DNA of 64,000 bases from REEB95 sp050729835 (GTDB lineage Bacteria; Pseudomonadota; Alphaproteobacteria; ATCC43930; CGMCC-115725): contig JBOHLS010000013.1 of assembly GCA_050729835.1 (NCBI GenBank), forward strand, positions 1 through 64,000, read 5' to 3'. The translations under genes were made by a program, and so were the position numbers. Each line of letters begins with the position of its first letter. Within the stretch, counting starts at the first letter, position 1. Below the pieces are notes generated by a model. The model saw nothing but the letters and a program-made list of their open reading frames with translations, was not told the origin of the DNA and searched no databases. This document shows positions 25,219-33,884 of this stretch, one piece after another.

Positions 25219-26637
25219 TCAGCCGCCGACCCACGCGATCCGCAGCACGTTGGTCGCGCCCGGAGTGCCGAACGGCACGCCGGCGGTGATCACGATGCGC
25301 TGACCCATCTGGGCAAAACCTTCTTCGCGGGCGGTTTGCGTCGCCTTCTGCACCATGTCGGTGAAGTTGTTAACGTCCGCCGTGTGCACGCAGTGCAGGC
25401 CCCAGGCGATCGCCAACCGGCGCGCGGTCGACAGGTTCGACGTCAGCGCGATGACCGGCACGTCGGGCCGCTCGCGTGCGGCGCGCAAGCCGGTCGCGCC
25501 GGATGTCGTATAGGACATGATCGCGGCGGCGCCGATCGTGTGCGCCACCATGCCGGCGGCGGCGCTGATCGCGTCCGACGGCGTATGGTCGCTGGCTGCG
25601 GCGGTGGCGTGCAGCGACGGGAAATAGGCCGGATCGACCTGTACCCGCCGGATGATGCGATCCATCATCTTGACCGCCTCGACGGGATATTCGCCGGAGG
25701 CGGTTTCCGCCGACAGCATCACCGCGTCGGCGCCTTCGTAAACCGCGGTTGCCACGTCCGAGGCCTCGGCGCGCGTCGGCACCGGCACCCGCATCATCGA
25801 TTCGAGCATCTGGGTGGCGACGACGACCGGCTTTCCGGCCGCCCGGCAGGCGCCAATGATTCTTCGCTGGAGCGGTGGCACGTCCTCGGGCGGCATTTCG
25901 ACGCCGAGATCGCCGCGCGCCACCATCACCGCCTCGCTGAGATCGATGATGTCGGTGAGCTTGGTGATCGCCGCCGGCTTTTCCAGCTTCACCAACACGC
26001 CGGCGCGATTGCCGATCAGCTTGCGTGCCTCGGCCACGTCTTCCGGCCGCTGCACGAAGGACAACGCGACCCAGTCGGCACCCATGTCGAGCGCGAAGGC
26101 GAGATCGGCGCGGTCCTTGGCGGTCAGCGGCGACAGCGGCAGCACGGCGTTGGGCACGTTGACGCCTTTGCGGTCAGACAGGTTGCCGCCGTTGATCACT
26201 CGGGTCTGGGCGAAATCCTTGCCGCATTTCTCGACCCGCAGCCGGATGTTGCCGTCGTCGAGCAGCAGGTCGGTGTCCGGCGACAACGCTGCGAAAACCT
26301 CGGGATGCGGCAGGCTGGCGCGGTGCGCGTCGCCGGGAGCTTTGTCGAGGTCGAGCCGGAACGCCGCGCCTCCGGCCAGACGCACGCGCCCGCCGGCAAA
26401 GGTGCCGACGCGCAGCTTGGGGCCTTGCAGGTCGGCCATGACACTGATCGGCCGGCCGGTCGTCTTCTCGAGCGCGCGCACGGCATCGAGCCGCGCCTTG
26501 TGGTCTGCTTGCACGCCGTGGCTGAAGTTCAGGCGGAATACGTCGACGCCGGCCTCGAACAGCGCCGCGATTTTTTCCGGCGCGGCGGTCGCGGGCCCCA
26601 GCGTGGCAACGATTTTTGTGGCACGTCGGCGTCGCAT
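25219..26637 (-). CDS. pyk: Pyruvate kinase
   Basis: A 472-residue pyruvate kinase, converting phosphoenolpyruvate and ADP to pyruvate and ATP. It has TKIVATLGPA, RLNFSHG, the LQGPKLRVG substrate strand, and the active-site VMVARGDLGVEMP and VATQMLESM segments. The C-terminal regulatory domain is complete. It starts one base after the glycerate kinase stop, so these two lower-glycolysis enzymes are made from one message. Confidence 0.95.
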   Translation of the reverse strand: MRRRRATKIVATLGPATAAPEKIAALFEAGVDVFRLNFSHGVQADHKARLDAVRALEKTTGRPISVMADLQGPKLRVGTFAGGRVRLAGGAAFRLDLDKAPGDAHRASLPHPEVFAALSPDTDLLLDDGNIRLRVEKCGKDFAQTRVINGGNLSDRKGVNVPNAVLPLSPLTAKDRADLAFALDMGADWVALSFVQRPEDVAEARKLIGNRAGVLVKLEKPAAITKLTDIIDLSEAVMVARGDLGVEMPPEDVPPLQRRIIGACRAAGKPVVVATQMLESMMRVPVPTRAEASDVATAVYEGADAVMLSAETASGEYPVEAVKMMDRIIRRVQVDPAYFPSLHATAAASDHTPSDAISAAAGMVAHTIGAAAIMSYTTSGATGLRAARERPDVPVIALTSNLSTARRLAIAWGLHCVHTADVNNFTDMVQKATQTAREEGFAQMGQRIVITAGVPFGTPGATNVLRIAWVGG

Positions 26638-26638
26638 C

Positions 26639-27943
26639 TCAGCTTTCCTTTAACACCAGAATGGCGCGGAAGTCGTTGACATTCGTTTGCGTTGGTCCGG
26701 TCACGATCAGGTCGTCGAGCGCGTCGAACGCCGCCCATGAATCGTCTGCCGCCAGCAATCCTTTGAGGTCGACGCCGCGCTTGGCCGCGCGCGCCAGCGT
26801 ATCCGGCGTGATGATGGCGCCGGCGTTGTCCTCGGTGCCGTCGGTACCGTCGGTGTCGCAGGCGAGCCCGTAAATTCCCGCCGCGCCTTCGAGCGCCAGC
26901 GCCAGCGCCAGCACGAACACGCTGTTGCGGCCGCCGCGGCCGTCATGCTTCACCGTCACCGTGGTTTCACCGCCCGACAGCAGCACCAGCGGCGGACGCG
27001 GCGTCGTCTTGCCGAGGCGGAAATGGCCTTGCGCCGCGGCGCGCGCGATGCCGGCATGGACCGTGGCGGCGTCGCGCGCCTCGCCCTCGAGCGCGTCGCC
27101 GAGGATGACGGGCGTGACGCCGCGCTTGCGCGCGGCCTCGGCCGCCGCCTGCAGCGCCGCCTGCGGCGTGGCGATCATCACGTAGCGCGCGCCGGCGAGC
27201 CGCGAATCGCCCGGCTTCGGCGTTTCGTCGCGCGCGGACGCCAGATGACGCGCGATCGGCACCGGCGGCGTAATCCCGTATTTTGTCAGAATGGCGCGCG
27301 CGTCGGCGAAGGTCGATGGATCGGCCACGGTCGGTCCAGAGCCGATGATGGCCGGGGCGTCGCCCGGCACGTCCGAGATCGCCAGCGTGACCACCCGCGC
27401 CGGCGCGGCGGCCGCAGCCAATCGCCCGCCCTTGATTGCCGAGAGGTGCTTGCGGACGGCGTTGAGCTCGGCGATCGAGGCGCCGCAGCGCAGCAGTTCG
27501 CGCGTCAGGGCACGCTTGTCGTCGAGTGCGATGCCGGGTGCCGGCAGGGCGAGGAGCGCCGAGGCGCCGCCCGAGATCAGGCAGAGCACCAGATCGTCGC
27601 GCGTCAGGCCCTGGACGCTCTTCAGGATGCGCTCGGCCGCCGCCTGGCCGGCGGCGTCGGGCACCGGATGGCTCGCCTCGACCACCTCAATCCGCTTGCA
27701 ACGCAGGCCGTAGCCGTAGCGCGTCACGACCAGGCCGGAGAGGTCGCCGCGCCAATGGCCCTCAACCGCCTTGGCCATTGCCGCCGCGGCCTTGCCGGCG
27801 CCAACGACGATGGTGCGGCCCTTGGGCGGCTTCGGCAGATGCGGCGGCAGCACGCGCGCCGGATCGGAGGCGGCGAGGGCGGCATCGAGCAGCGAACGCA
27901 GGAATTCGCGGGGCTTTCGCGGGGTGGGCAAGTCTGCAACCAT
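26639..27943 (-). CDS. Glycerate 2-kinase (MOFRL family)
   Basis: A 434-residue glycerate kinase of the GckA/TtuD type, phosphorylating D-glycerate to 2-phosphoglycerate. Key blocks: TIVVGAGKAAAAMAKAVE, CLISGGASALL, AIIGSGPT, LSGGETTVTV and LACDTDGTDGTEDNAGA. ATG 27943 follows TTGGGAGA. Forms an operon with pyk, linking glycerate to pyruvate; with glcDEF 5 kb away this fits glyoxylate-derived carbon entering glycolysis, the missing carboligase and reductase being elsewhere. Confidence 0.9.
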   Translation of the reverse strand: MVADLPTPRKPREFLRSLLDAALAASDPARVLPPHLPKPPKGRTIVVGAGKAAAAMAKAVEGHWRGDLSGLVVTRYGYGLRCKRIEVVEASHPVPDAAGQAAAERILKSVQGLTRDDLVLCLISGGASALLALPAPGIALDDKRALTRELLRCGASIAELNAVRKHLSAIKGGRLAAAAAPARVVTLAISDVPGDAPAIIGSGPTVADPSTFADARAILTKYGITPPVPIARHLASARDETPKPGDSRLAGARYVMIATPQAALQAAAEAARKRGVTPVILGDALEGEARDAATVHAGIARAAAQGHFRLGKTTPRPPLVLLSGGETTVTVKHDGRGGRNSVFVLALALALEGAAGIYGLACDTDGTDGTEDNAGAIITPDTLARAAKRGVDLKGLLAADDSWAAFDALDDLIVTGPTQTNVNDFRAILVLKES

Positions 27944-27997
27944 TCTCCCAACAGGATAGGATAGCACGCGAGTCAGCCTCAACCCCCCGCCGGTGCG

Positions 27998-28807
27998 ATG
28001 AACTGCCGCTCTGACAAGCCGGCTTCGGCCGCGTTGCTCACCGCCGCCGATCCCGACCCCACCGAATTGCACGGCGCCGCCGGGTCGCGTGTCATCCTGA
28101 CCTGCGACCATGCCAGCAATCGCGTGCCGCAGGCGCTGGCACGGCTGGGATTGAGCGACGAAGTGCTGGCACGGCATATCGGCTGGGACATCGGCGCCGC
28201 CACGGTGACGCGGCGCCTGGCGCCGGCGCTCGATGCCGCTGCGGTGCTCGCTGCCTATTCGCGGTTGGTGATTGATTGCAATCGCGACCCCGACGATCCG
28301 TCGTCGATTCCGGCGACCAGCGACGATGTCGCGGTGCCAGGCAACCGAGGGTTGAGCGCCGCCGCCCGTCACGCCCGCCGCGCGGCGATCTTCGAGCCCT
28401 ACCATGCGGCGCTCGCCCGGTTGGTCGAGGCGGCGTTTGCGGGCGGTGCCGTACCCGCGTTGATCTCGATTCACAGCTTCACGCCGTCGCTGGGCGGACG
28501 GGCGCGTCCGTGGCATGTCGGCATCCTGTGGAACGGCGATGGCCGCGTCGCCACTTCGCTGCTCGACGCATTGCACGGCGACACGACGTTGTTGGTGGGC
28601 GACAACGAACCCTATTCGGCGCGCCAGCCAGCCGGCTACACCATGCGCCACCATGCACTCGAGCGCGGCTTGCCGCACGTCGCGATCGAGATTCGCCAGG
28701 ACGAGATCGCCGATGACGCCGGCGCGGCGGCCTGGGCCGAACGCCTCACCGTCGCGTTGCAACCGATCCTGGCCGACGGTGCGCTCTATCGCCTCTGGCA
28801 AAAATGA
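27998..28807 (+). CDS. N-formylglutamate amidohydrolase family protein (copy 2)
   Basis: A 269-residue member of the N-formylglutamate amidohydrolase family, distinct from the copy at 10928. It shows ILTCDHASNRVP, YSRLVIDCNRDP, ISIHSFTP and EIRQDEI. The genes after it (DUF1244, GapR) and the pyruvate kinase before it form a neighbourhood I recall as common in alphaproteobacteria, where this gene is usually annotated HutG-like without proof. The downstream DUF1244 gene follows by 47 bases. Confidence 0.83.
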   Translation: MNCRSDKPASAALLTAADPDPTELHGAAGSRVILTCDHASNRVPQALARLGLSDEVLARHIGWDIGAATVTRRLAPALDAAAVLAAYSRLVIDCNRDPDDPSSIPATSDDVAVPGNRGLSAAARHARRAAIFEPYHAALARLVEAAFAGGAVPALISIHSFTPSLGGRARPWHVGILWNGDGRVATSLLDALHGDTTLLVGDNEPYSARQPAGYTMRHHALERGLPHVAIEIRQDEIADDAGAAAWAERLTVALQPILADGALYRLWQK

Positions 28808-28854
28808 CGCCGCCACCCCACAATAAAGCAAAGCCGCGAATGGAGAGACTGGGC

Positions 28855-29148
28855 ATGGACGACAAGACCCGCACCGAGCTCGAAGCCGCCACCTTCCGGC
28901 GCCTGGTCGCGCATCTGCGCGAGCGCACCGACGTCCAGAACATTGACCTGATGAACTTGGCCGGCTTCTGCCGCAACTGCCTGTCGCGTTGGTATCGCGA
29001 GGCGGCGGCCGAAAAGGGCATGGCCGTTCCCGATCCCGAGGCGCGCCAGATCGTCTACGGCATGCCGTATGACGAATGGAAGGCGAAGTACCAGAAAGAG
29101 GCGTCGTCGGATCAGAAGGCCAAGATGGCCGCGACGCACAAGCACTGA
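28855..29148 (+). CDS. DUF1244 protein
   Basis: A 97-residue protein of the DUF1244 family, recognised by RRLVAHLRERTDVQNIDLM and GFCRNCLSRWY with its paired cysteines. It is conserved in alpha- and gammaproteobacteria, with a structure but no known function. ATG 28855 with TGGAGAGA upstream is preferred to the longer frame from 28804, whose extra residues are low-complexity. It lies 24 bases ahead of gapR. Confidence 0.85.
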   Translation: MDDKTRTELEAATFRRLVAHLRERTDVQNIDLMNLAGFCRNCLSRWYREAAAEKGMAVPDPEARQIVYGMPYDEWKAKYQKEASSDQKAKMAATHKH

Positions 29149-29172
29149 ACTTTCAGGGTCGGGGATTTTTTC

Positions 29173-29448
29173 ATGGTGAATGTCGGCGGTATCGCGGGCG
29201 ATCGGCTGCGCTCCTTCATCGAGCGGATCGAGCGACTCGAAGACGAGCGGCGCGCGCTCGGCGAGGACATCCGCGAGGTCTACTCCGAGGCCAAGAGCGC
29301 CGGCTTCGACGTCAAGGTCATGCGCCAGATCGTGCGCATCCGGAAGCTCGATCAGAGCGAGCGCGACGAACAGGAAGCGCTGCTCGAAACTTATTTGGCC
29401 GCCCTCGGCATGACCGGCGGCGACGGTAAGAAACGCGCGGCGGGTTAG
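29173..29448 (+). CDS. gapR: GapR-type nucleoid-associated protein (DUF2312)
   Basis: A 91-residue, largely helical protein: FIERIERLEDERRALGEDI, then YSEAKSAGFDVKVMRQIVRIRKLD, the hallmark of GapR/UPF0335. In Caulobacter GapR binds over-twisted, AT-rich DNA ahead of replication and transcription and stimulates topoisomerases. The C-terminus ends in a short basic tail (GKKRAAG). It is the last gene of the amidohydrolase-DUF1244-gapR run. Confidence 0.92.
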   Translation: MVNVGGIAGDRLRSFIERIERLEDERRALGEDIREVYSEAKSAGFDVKVMRQIVRIRKLDQSERDEQEALLETYLAALGMTGGDGKKRAAG

Positions 29449-29458
29449 CCGCCAGGGC

Positions 29459-29878
29459 TCAAAGCTTCGCCTTGATGCGCTCGGCGGTGGCGGCGATCGT
29501 GGCGTGGTTGCCAGGCTTCAGTTGCCAGTTGAGCGGCAAGCCATCGCCCAGGCGGCGCGGCAGTACATGGACGTGGAAATGGGGCACCGATTGCGCTGCA
29601 CCCTTGCCGTTCGACTGCACCAGATTGAGCCCGTCGGGCTTGAGCGTCGCCTCCACCGCCTTCGCCACCTTGAGCACCGTCGCCGAAACCGCGGCCAACA
29701 AGTCGGGCGGCATCTCGTAAAGTGTCGGACAATGCGGCTTGGCGATGACTAGGCAATGCCCGTCGTTGACCGGGTTGATGTCCATGAAGGCGAGCGTTGT
29801 CGCGGTCTCGAACAGCCGAATGCTCGGAATCTGTCCGGCCACGATCTTGCAGAAGACGCAGTTGGGATCGACGCTCAT
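29459..29878 (-). CDS. HIT-family nucleotide hydrolase
   Basis: A 139-residue histidine-triad protein with CVFCKIVAGQIPS near the start, NDGHCLVIAKPH and the active-site triad HFHVHVLPR. HIT proteins of this bacterial (HinT-like) class hydrolyse phosphoramidates of AMP such as adenosine 5'-monophosphoramidate. It is convergent with gapR (10-base gap) and divergent from the macro-domain gene. Confidence 0.9.
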   Translation of the reverse strand: MSVDPNCVFCKIVAGQIPSIRLFETATTLAFMDINPVNDGHCLVIAKPHCPTLYEMPPDLLAAVSATVLKVAKAVEATLKPDGLNLVQSNGKGAAQSVPHFHVHVLPRRLGDGLPLNWQLKPGNHATIAATAERIKAKL

Positions 29879-29923
29879 GGGCCTAGCCTAGCCGATGCCC
29901 AAGCCGGGGGGTAGCATCGGGTC

Positions 29924-30433
29924 ATGGCGACGGTCATCGAGGCCATCCAGGGCGACATTGCGGCGCTCGATCTCGACGCCATCGTCAACGCGGCGAACGA
30001 GAGCCTGCTCGGCGGCGGCGGGGTCGATGGCGCCATCCACCGTGCCGCCGGTCCCGGCTTGCTCGAGGAATGCCGCAAGCTCGGCGGCTGTCCGACCAGC
30101 GAGGCCCGCATCACCGGCGGACACCGGCTCAAGGCGCGCCATGTCATTCATACGGTCGGTCCGGCGTGGCGCGGCGGCACGCACGGCGAGGACGTGCTGC
30201 TCGCCGGCTGCTATCGCGCCAGCTTCGCCCTGGCGGCGCGGCACGGTATCCGCTCGATCGCGTTCCCGGCGATCTCGACCGGCGTCTACCGCTTCCCGCG
30301 CGAGCACGCCTGCCGCATCGCCGTGGCCGAGACGCGCCGATTTGCGACGCAGTCAGGCGCGCTGACGCGCGTGGTGTTCTGCTGTTTCGACGGTGAAACC
30401 CTGGCGCTCTATCGTCAGGTGCTGGGGCGCTAA
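29924..30433 (+). CDS. Macro-domain protein, O-acetyl-ADP-ribose deacetylase type
   Basis: A 169-residue single macro domain with the ADP-ribose-binding features of YmdB/MacroD: DAIVNAANESLLGGGGVDGAIH, HTVGPAW, and FPAISTGVYRFP. It likely removes acetyl-ADP-ribose or mono-ADP-ribose from proteins or RNA. Its stop overlaps the convergent DUF4169 gene by 4 bases. Divergent from the HIT protein, another nucleotide-handling enzyme. Confidence 0.92.
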   Translation: MATVIEAIQGDIAALDLDAIVNAANESLLGGGGVDGAIHRAAGPGLLEECRKLGGCPTSEARITGGHRLKARHVIHTVGPAWRGGTHGEDVLLAGCYRASFALAARHGIRSIAFPAISTGVYRFPREHACRIAVAETRRFATQSGALTRVVFCCFDGETLALYRQVLGR

Positions 30434-30603
30434 TCGAGTTTTTTGGCCGCGAGGTCGCGTGCAGCTTTTTCGGCCTTGAGTCGCTCCGCCTCGCGCGCGG
30501 CCTTGGTGCGGCCGAAGGCGACGCGATTCTCCGTCGCCTGTTTCTGCTCCGCCGCGCGGCGCCTGCCCTTGCGGAAGCGATTGAGATTGACCGGCTCAGC
30601 CAT
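30430..30603 (-). CDS. DUF4169 protein
   Basis: A 57-residue very basic protein beginning MAEPVNLNRFRKGR, the DUF4169 signature, then one long charged helix rich in Lys, Arg, Glu and Ala. Function unknown. It overlaps the upstream ribbon-helix-helix gene by 8 bases and follows fumC in an order I have seen in related bacteria. Confidence 0.85.
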   Translation of the reverse strand: MAEPVNLNRFRKGRRRAAEQKQATENRVAFGRTKAAREAERLKAEKAARDLAAKKLD

Positions 30604-30823
30604 GGCCAAGCTCGCCGCTGCGGTAGCTTTCAAGCACCAGCAGGCGCAGCGCGCTCGACAGGTTGCCGTCGCGCCGGGCGTCGACCTCGGCGACCAGCGC
30701 ATTGATCGACAGCCCGCGCTTGATCGCAAGCGCGCGCAGCTCGCGCCAGAACGGCTCCTCGAGCGTCAGGCTGGTCGCATGACCGGCGATGGTCACCGAA
30801 CGCTTGCGCAAGGCACCGGCCAT
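30596..30823 (-). CDS. Ribbon-helix-helix domain protein
   Basis: A 75-residue protein with a RKRSVTIAGHATSLTLEEPFW strand (split: KRSVTIAGHATSLTLE) followed by the helix-turn-helix-like ALAIKRGLSINALVAEVD, matching the RHH_4 family of putative transcriptional regulators. It lies 5 bases after fumC and overlaps DUF4169, so is made with them. Targets unknown; there is no toxin partner of the usual kind beside it. Confidence 0.83.
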   Translation of the reverse strand: MAGALRKRSVTIAGHATSLTLEEPFWRELRALAIKRGLSINALVAEVDARRDGNLSSALRLLVLESYRSGELGHG

Positions 30824-30828
30824 CAGCG

Positions 30829-32220
30829 CTACCCGATAATCGCCTTAGGGTCGACCCAGCGATCGAAGTCGTGGCCGCTGACATGCCCCAGCGCGATCGC
30901 CGCCTCGCGCAGCGTCGTGCCGTCCTTGAGCGCCTTCTTCGCCACCTCGGCCGCCTTGTCGTAGCCGATATGCGGGCTCAAGGCGGTGACCAGCATGAGC
31001 GAGCGGTTGAGCAGCTCGTCGATGCGCGCCGTATCGGCCGCGATGCCCTCGACGCAATGCTCGGCGAAGCTCGCGGATGCGTCGCCGATCAGGCGGATCG
31101 ATTGCAGCAGGTTGTGGACGATCACCGGCTTGAGGACGTTGAGCTCGAACTGGCCCTGGCTGCCGGCGACCGTAATGACGACGTGATTGCCCATGACCTG
31201 CGCCGCGACCATGGTCACCGCCTCGCACTGGGTCGGGTTGACCTTGCCCGGCATGATCGACGAGCCCGGTTCGTTCTCGGGCAGGTGCAGCTCGCCCAGG
31301 CCGCAACGTGGCCCGGAGCCCATCAGCCGGATGTCGTTGGCGATCTTCATCAGCGACGCGGCGATGACGTTGAGCGCGCCCGACAGCTCGATCAGCGTGT
31401 CGTGCGCCGCCAGCGCCTCGAACTTGTCGGGCGCCGAGGTGAAAGGCAGGCGCGTCGCCGCCCGGAGCCGCTTGACGAACGCGCTGGCGAAGGCCTTGGG
31501 CGCGTTGAGACCGGTGCCGACCGCGGTGCCACCCTGCGCCACGGCGTAAAGTCGCGGCAGGCAGCCCTCGACGCGCGCGATGCCGGTCGCCACCTGGTGC
31601 GCGTAGGCGCCGAACTCGGCGCCCAGCGGCAGCGGCGTCGCATCCTGGAGATGGGTGCGGCCGATCTTGACGATGCGCGCAAATTCGCGCGCCTTCGCGG
31701 CCAGCGCGCGCTCGAGCCGTCCGAGGCCGGGCAGCAGCCGGTCGCGGATTTCGAGCGCGGCGGCGATGTGCATCACCGTCGGGAAGCTGTCGTTCGACGA
31801 CTGGCTCAGATTGACCTGGTCGTTGGGATGGATCGGCGCCTTGGCGCCGCGCTGGCCGCCGAGCGCCTCGTTGGCGAGCGCGGCGATGACCTCGTTGGCG
31901 TTCATGTTGGTCTGGGTGCCTGAGCCGGTCTGCCAGACCACGAGAGGAAACTCGTCGTCGTACTGCCCCCGGGCGACGGCGGCGGCGGCGGCGGCGATGG
32001 CGCGTCCGCGCTTCTTGTCGAGTGCGCCAATATCCATGTTGGCTTCGGCCGCGGCCCGCTTCTGGATACCGAAAGCGCGGATCAGCGCCAGCGGCATGCG
32101 CTCGCCGCCGATGCGGAAGTTCTCGAGCGAGCGTTGCGTCTGCGCGCCCCAAAGCCGTGCCGCCGGCACCTCGACCGGCCCCATGGTGTCGCGCTCGGTT
32201 CGGGTCGGACCCTTGACCAT
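30829..32220 (-). CDS. fumC: Fumarate hydratase class II
   Basis: A 463-residue iron-independent fumarase that interconverts fumarate and malate in the TCA cycle. It shows TRTERDTMGPVEVP, QTGSGTQTNMN, the GRTHLQDATP helix and the signature GSSIMPGKVNP. ATG 32220 has GAGGAGG upstream. A class I iron-sulfur fumarase lies 2 kb away at 34288, so the organism has both forms within one run of minus-strand genes. Confidence 0.95.
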   Translation of the reverse strand: MVKGPTRTERDTMGPVEVPAARLWGAQTQRSLENFRIGGERMPLALIRAFGIQKRAAAEANMDIGALDKKRGRAIAAAAAAVARGQYDDEFPLVVWQTGSGTQTNMNANEVIAALANEALGGQRGAKAPIHPNDQVNLSQSSNDSFPTVMHIAAALEIRDRLLPGLGRLERALAAKAREFARIVKIGRTHLQDATPLPLGAEFGAYAHQVATGIARVEGCLPRLYAVAQGGTAVGTGLNAPKAFASAFVKRLRAATRLPFTSAPDKFEALAAHDTLIELSGALNVIAASLMKIANDIRLMGSGPRCGLGELHLPENEPGSSIMPGKVNPTQCEAVTMVAAQVMGNHVVITVAGSQGQFELNVLKPVIVHNLLQSIRLIGDASASFAEHCVEGIAADTARIDELLNRSLMLVTALSPHIGYDKAAEVAKKALKDGTTLREAAIALGHVSGHDFDRWVDPKAIIG

Positions 32221-32290
32221 GGCCTGCCTCCTCACCTGATCCTAGGGGATAGTCAGGCGGGCAGGGGCGGTCAAGCCGCGCCCGGCAGGA

Positions 32291-32782
32291 TCAGGGATGC
32301 GGCGGTACCGGCCGCGGCCACTTCGCAAGGTCGGCGAACTGCGCGCGCTGCTCGGGCGAAAGTGTCGCGAGGAAGGATTCCATCGCCGCGGTCGCGTTCT
32401 TCTGGAACGCGACGTGGTTGGCGTCGGCCTGCGTGATCAGGTCGGTAACCGCCTTGTCGTCCGGCTGCGGCTTGGCGAGCTGATCCCAGATCCGGTCGAA
32501 GATCGGCCGGTTTTTCTGGAACGTCTCCCAGCGATGCTGGCGCAAGGTGGCGATCATGCCGTTGAAGGCGGCGAGTTGCACGCCGCTTAGGCCCATTTCG
32601 TGGCTGACGCGCTCGAAGCGCTGGATCGGTTCCATCGGCGGATGGCCAAATTGGAAATGGAAAACGAGATGGCCGACCAGGCCGGCAATGAAGAACACGT
32701 TGATCGCCAGCGACACCACAAGTGCGATGACGACGCCGCGCCGCCGTTGCGGGGCGCGGCCGGTTGCCTCGGTCGGGCTCAT
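32291..32782 (-). CDS. Spy/CpxP-like periplasmic (heavy-metal-sensor type) protein
   Basis: A 163-residue protein with a basic N-terminus, one membrane segment (~residues 17-40, VVIALVVSLAINVFFIAGLV) and a periplasmic helical domain holding a MIATLRQHRWETFQ helix and TLSPEQRAQFADL, like CpxP/Spy and the DUF3106/periplasmic heavy-metal sensor family. It is coupled (ATGA overlap) to the anti-sigma gene, suggesting it senses envelope or metal stress for the sigma factor. The signal sensed is unknown; no metal ligand set is obvious beyond scattered histidines. Confidence 0.75.
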   Translation of the reverse strand: MSPTEATGRAPQRRRGVVIALVVSLAINVFFIAGLVGHLVFHFQFGHPPMEPIQRFERVSHEMGLSGVQLAAFNGMIATLRQHRWETFQKNRPIFDRIWDQLAKPQPDDKAVTDLITQADANHVAFQKNATAAMESFLATLSPEQRAQFADLAKWPRPVPPHP

Positions 32783-33300
32783 ATCGCGGCGTCCTCGGTC
32801 GAAAAGAAGCTCGTCGGTTGATCGAAGGTCTCGCCGCTTACCGAGTCGGAGGATGGGAACAGGTTGCCATAGACGCCGGAGCCCAGGGTGAAGCCGACCA
32901 GACCGGTCAGGACCAGGCAGGCCGCCACGGCAACCCGCGTCAGATGCACGCGCCAGGCATAAGACGCGGCGGGCCGGCGGAAGCGGACGACTTGCGCGCC
33001 GGCCGGATCGCCAGCGACCAGCGCCGCGGCGCGGTCGATCACGCGCTGCGATGCAACCGCGTCGCCGGGACCGCGCGCGGCGGCGACGTCGTCGAGCGCC
33101 TCGGGATGCGCCGCCAGCCAAGCCTCGACCGTTTCGGCCGCGGCCTCGTCCAGCCGGCCCTCAGCATAAGCCGCCAGGTTGAGCACCGTGCCCACGTCGT
33201 CCGCGGCCTTGTTCCGCAGGGTGCGGTCGAGGGCGCGAAAACGCCGCCAGAGGGCGGCCGATTCGGCCGATGTCATATCCTCCGGTCCGGTCATAGTCAT
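32779..33300 (-). CDS. Putative membrane-bound anti-sigma factor
   Basis: A 173-residue protein with a cytoplasmic N-terminal domain (AAYAEGRLDEAAAETVEAWLAAHP, resembling anti-sigma domains; quoted here as LAAYAEGRLDEAA), one membrane segment at ~115-137 and a short periplasmic tail. The HxxxCxxC zinc motif of ZAS anti-sigmas is missing. Position directly after an ECF sigma gene (65-base gap) and before a Spy-like sensor supports the call; sequence alone is weak. Confidence 0.68.
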   Translation of the reverse strand: MTMTGPEDMTSAESAALWRRFRALDRTLRNKAADDVGTVLNLAAYAEGRLDEAAAETVEAWLAAHPEALDDVAAARGPGDAVASQRVIDRAAALVAGDPAGAQVVRFRRPAASYAWRVHLTRVAVAACLVLTGLVGFTLGSGVYGNLFPSSDSVSGETFDQPTSFFSTEDAAI

Positions 33301-33365
33301 CTCCTGCTCAAATTAGGCATGATGGCACCGATTCATCCCCATCCGGAGCCCGATTTTGCCGGGGT

Positions 33366-33884
33366 TTACGGGCCAAAATGCTCGCGCAGCTTCAGCATCG
33401 CCTTGTGATGGGTGCTGCGGATGGTCTGCGGATCGACCTTGAGCACGGCGGCGATTTCGGCCACCTCCATGTCGCGGTCGTACAGCATGGTCAGAACCAG
33501 CTTCTGCCGGGGCGACAGCAGCCCGTCCGGCAGCTTGATCCGTTCGACCGGCTCGGCGGTGATGGCGAGCGCCGCTTCCGGCACCGATTCATAGGGTGTG
33601 GTCAGCGGCTGGCGCCGGCGCAGGATGTCGCGCGCCGTCGAGCGCGCCACGATGGTCAGCCAGGTCGACAGCCCGGCGCGAGCCGGATCGTAGGTCTTGA
33701 GCAGGCGGTAGCCATCCTTGCACAGTCGGACGAACACCTCCTGCACCAGGTCTTCGATGTCGCCGCCGTCGCGCGCCTGCGACCGCACCGCCGCCAGGAT
33801 CAGCCCAGCATAGCGCCGGACGAAGGCGTCCCACTGCGCCTTGCTGCCGCGGATCAGGGCGGCGAGATCAACGGTGTCGGCCAC
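33366..33884 (-). CDS. ECF RNA polymerase sigma factor
   Basis: A 172-residue ECF sigma factor. Region 2 has DIEDLVQEVFVRLCKDGYRLL and LSTWLTIVARSTARDILRRR; region 4 has LSPRQKLVLTMLYDRDMEVAEIAAVL and DPQTIRSTHHKAMLKLR. It should direct polymerase to stress promoters and be held by the anti-sigma encoded next. It starts inside the end of the TfoX-like gene (17-base overlap), so its main promoter is probably upstream of that gene or of fumA. Target promoters not identified. Confidence 0.88.
   Translation of the reverse strand: MADTVDLAALIRGSKAQWDAFVRRYAGLILAAVRSQARDGGDIEDLVQEVFVRLCKDGYRLLKTYDPARAGLSTWLTIVARSTARDILRRRQPLTTPYESVPEAALAITAEPVERIKLPDGLLSPRQKLVLTMLYDRDMEVAEIAAVLKVDPQTIRSTHHKAMLKLREHFGP

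Noticed and set aside
30596..30823. Antitoxin of a toxin-antitoxin pair
   Set aside because: The ribbon-helix-helix gene is followed by DUF4169, not a toxin, and the order is shared by core alphaproteobacterial loci.
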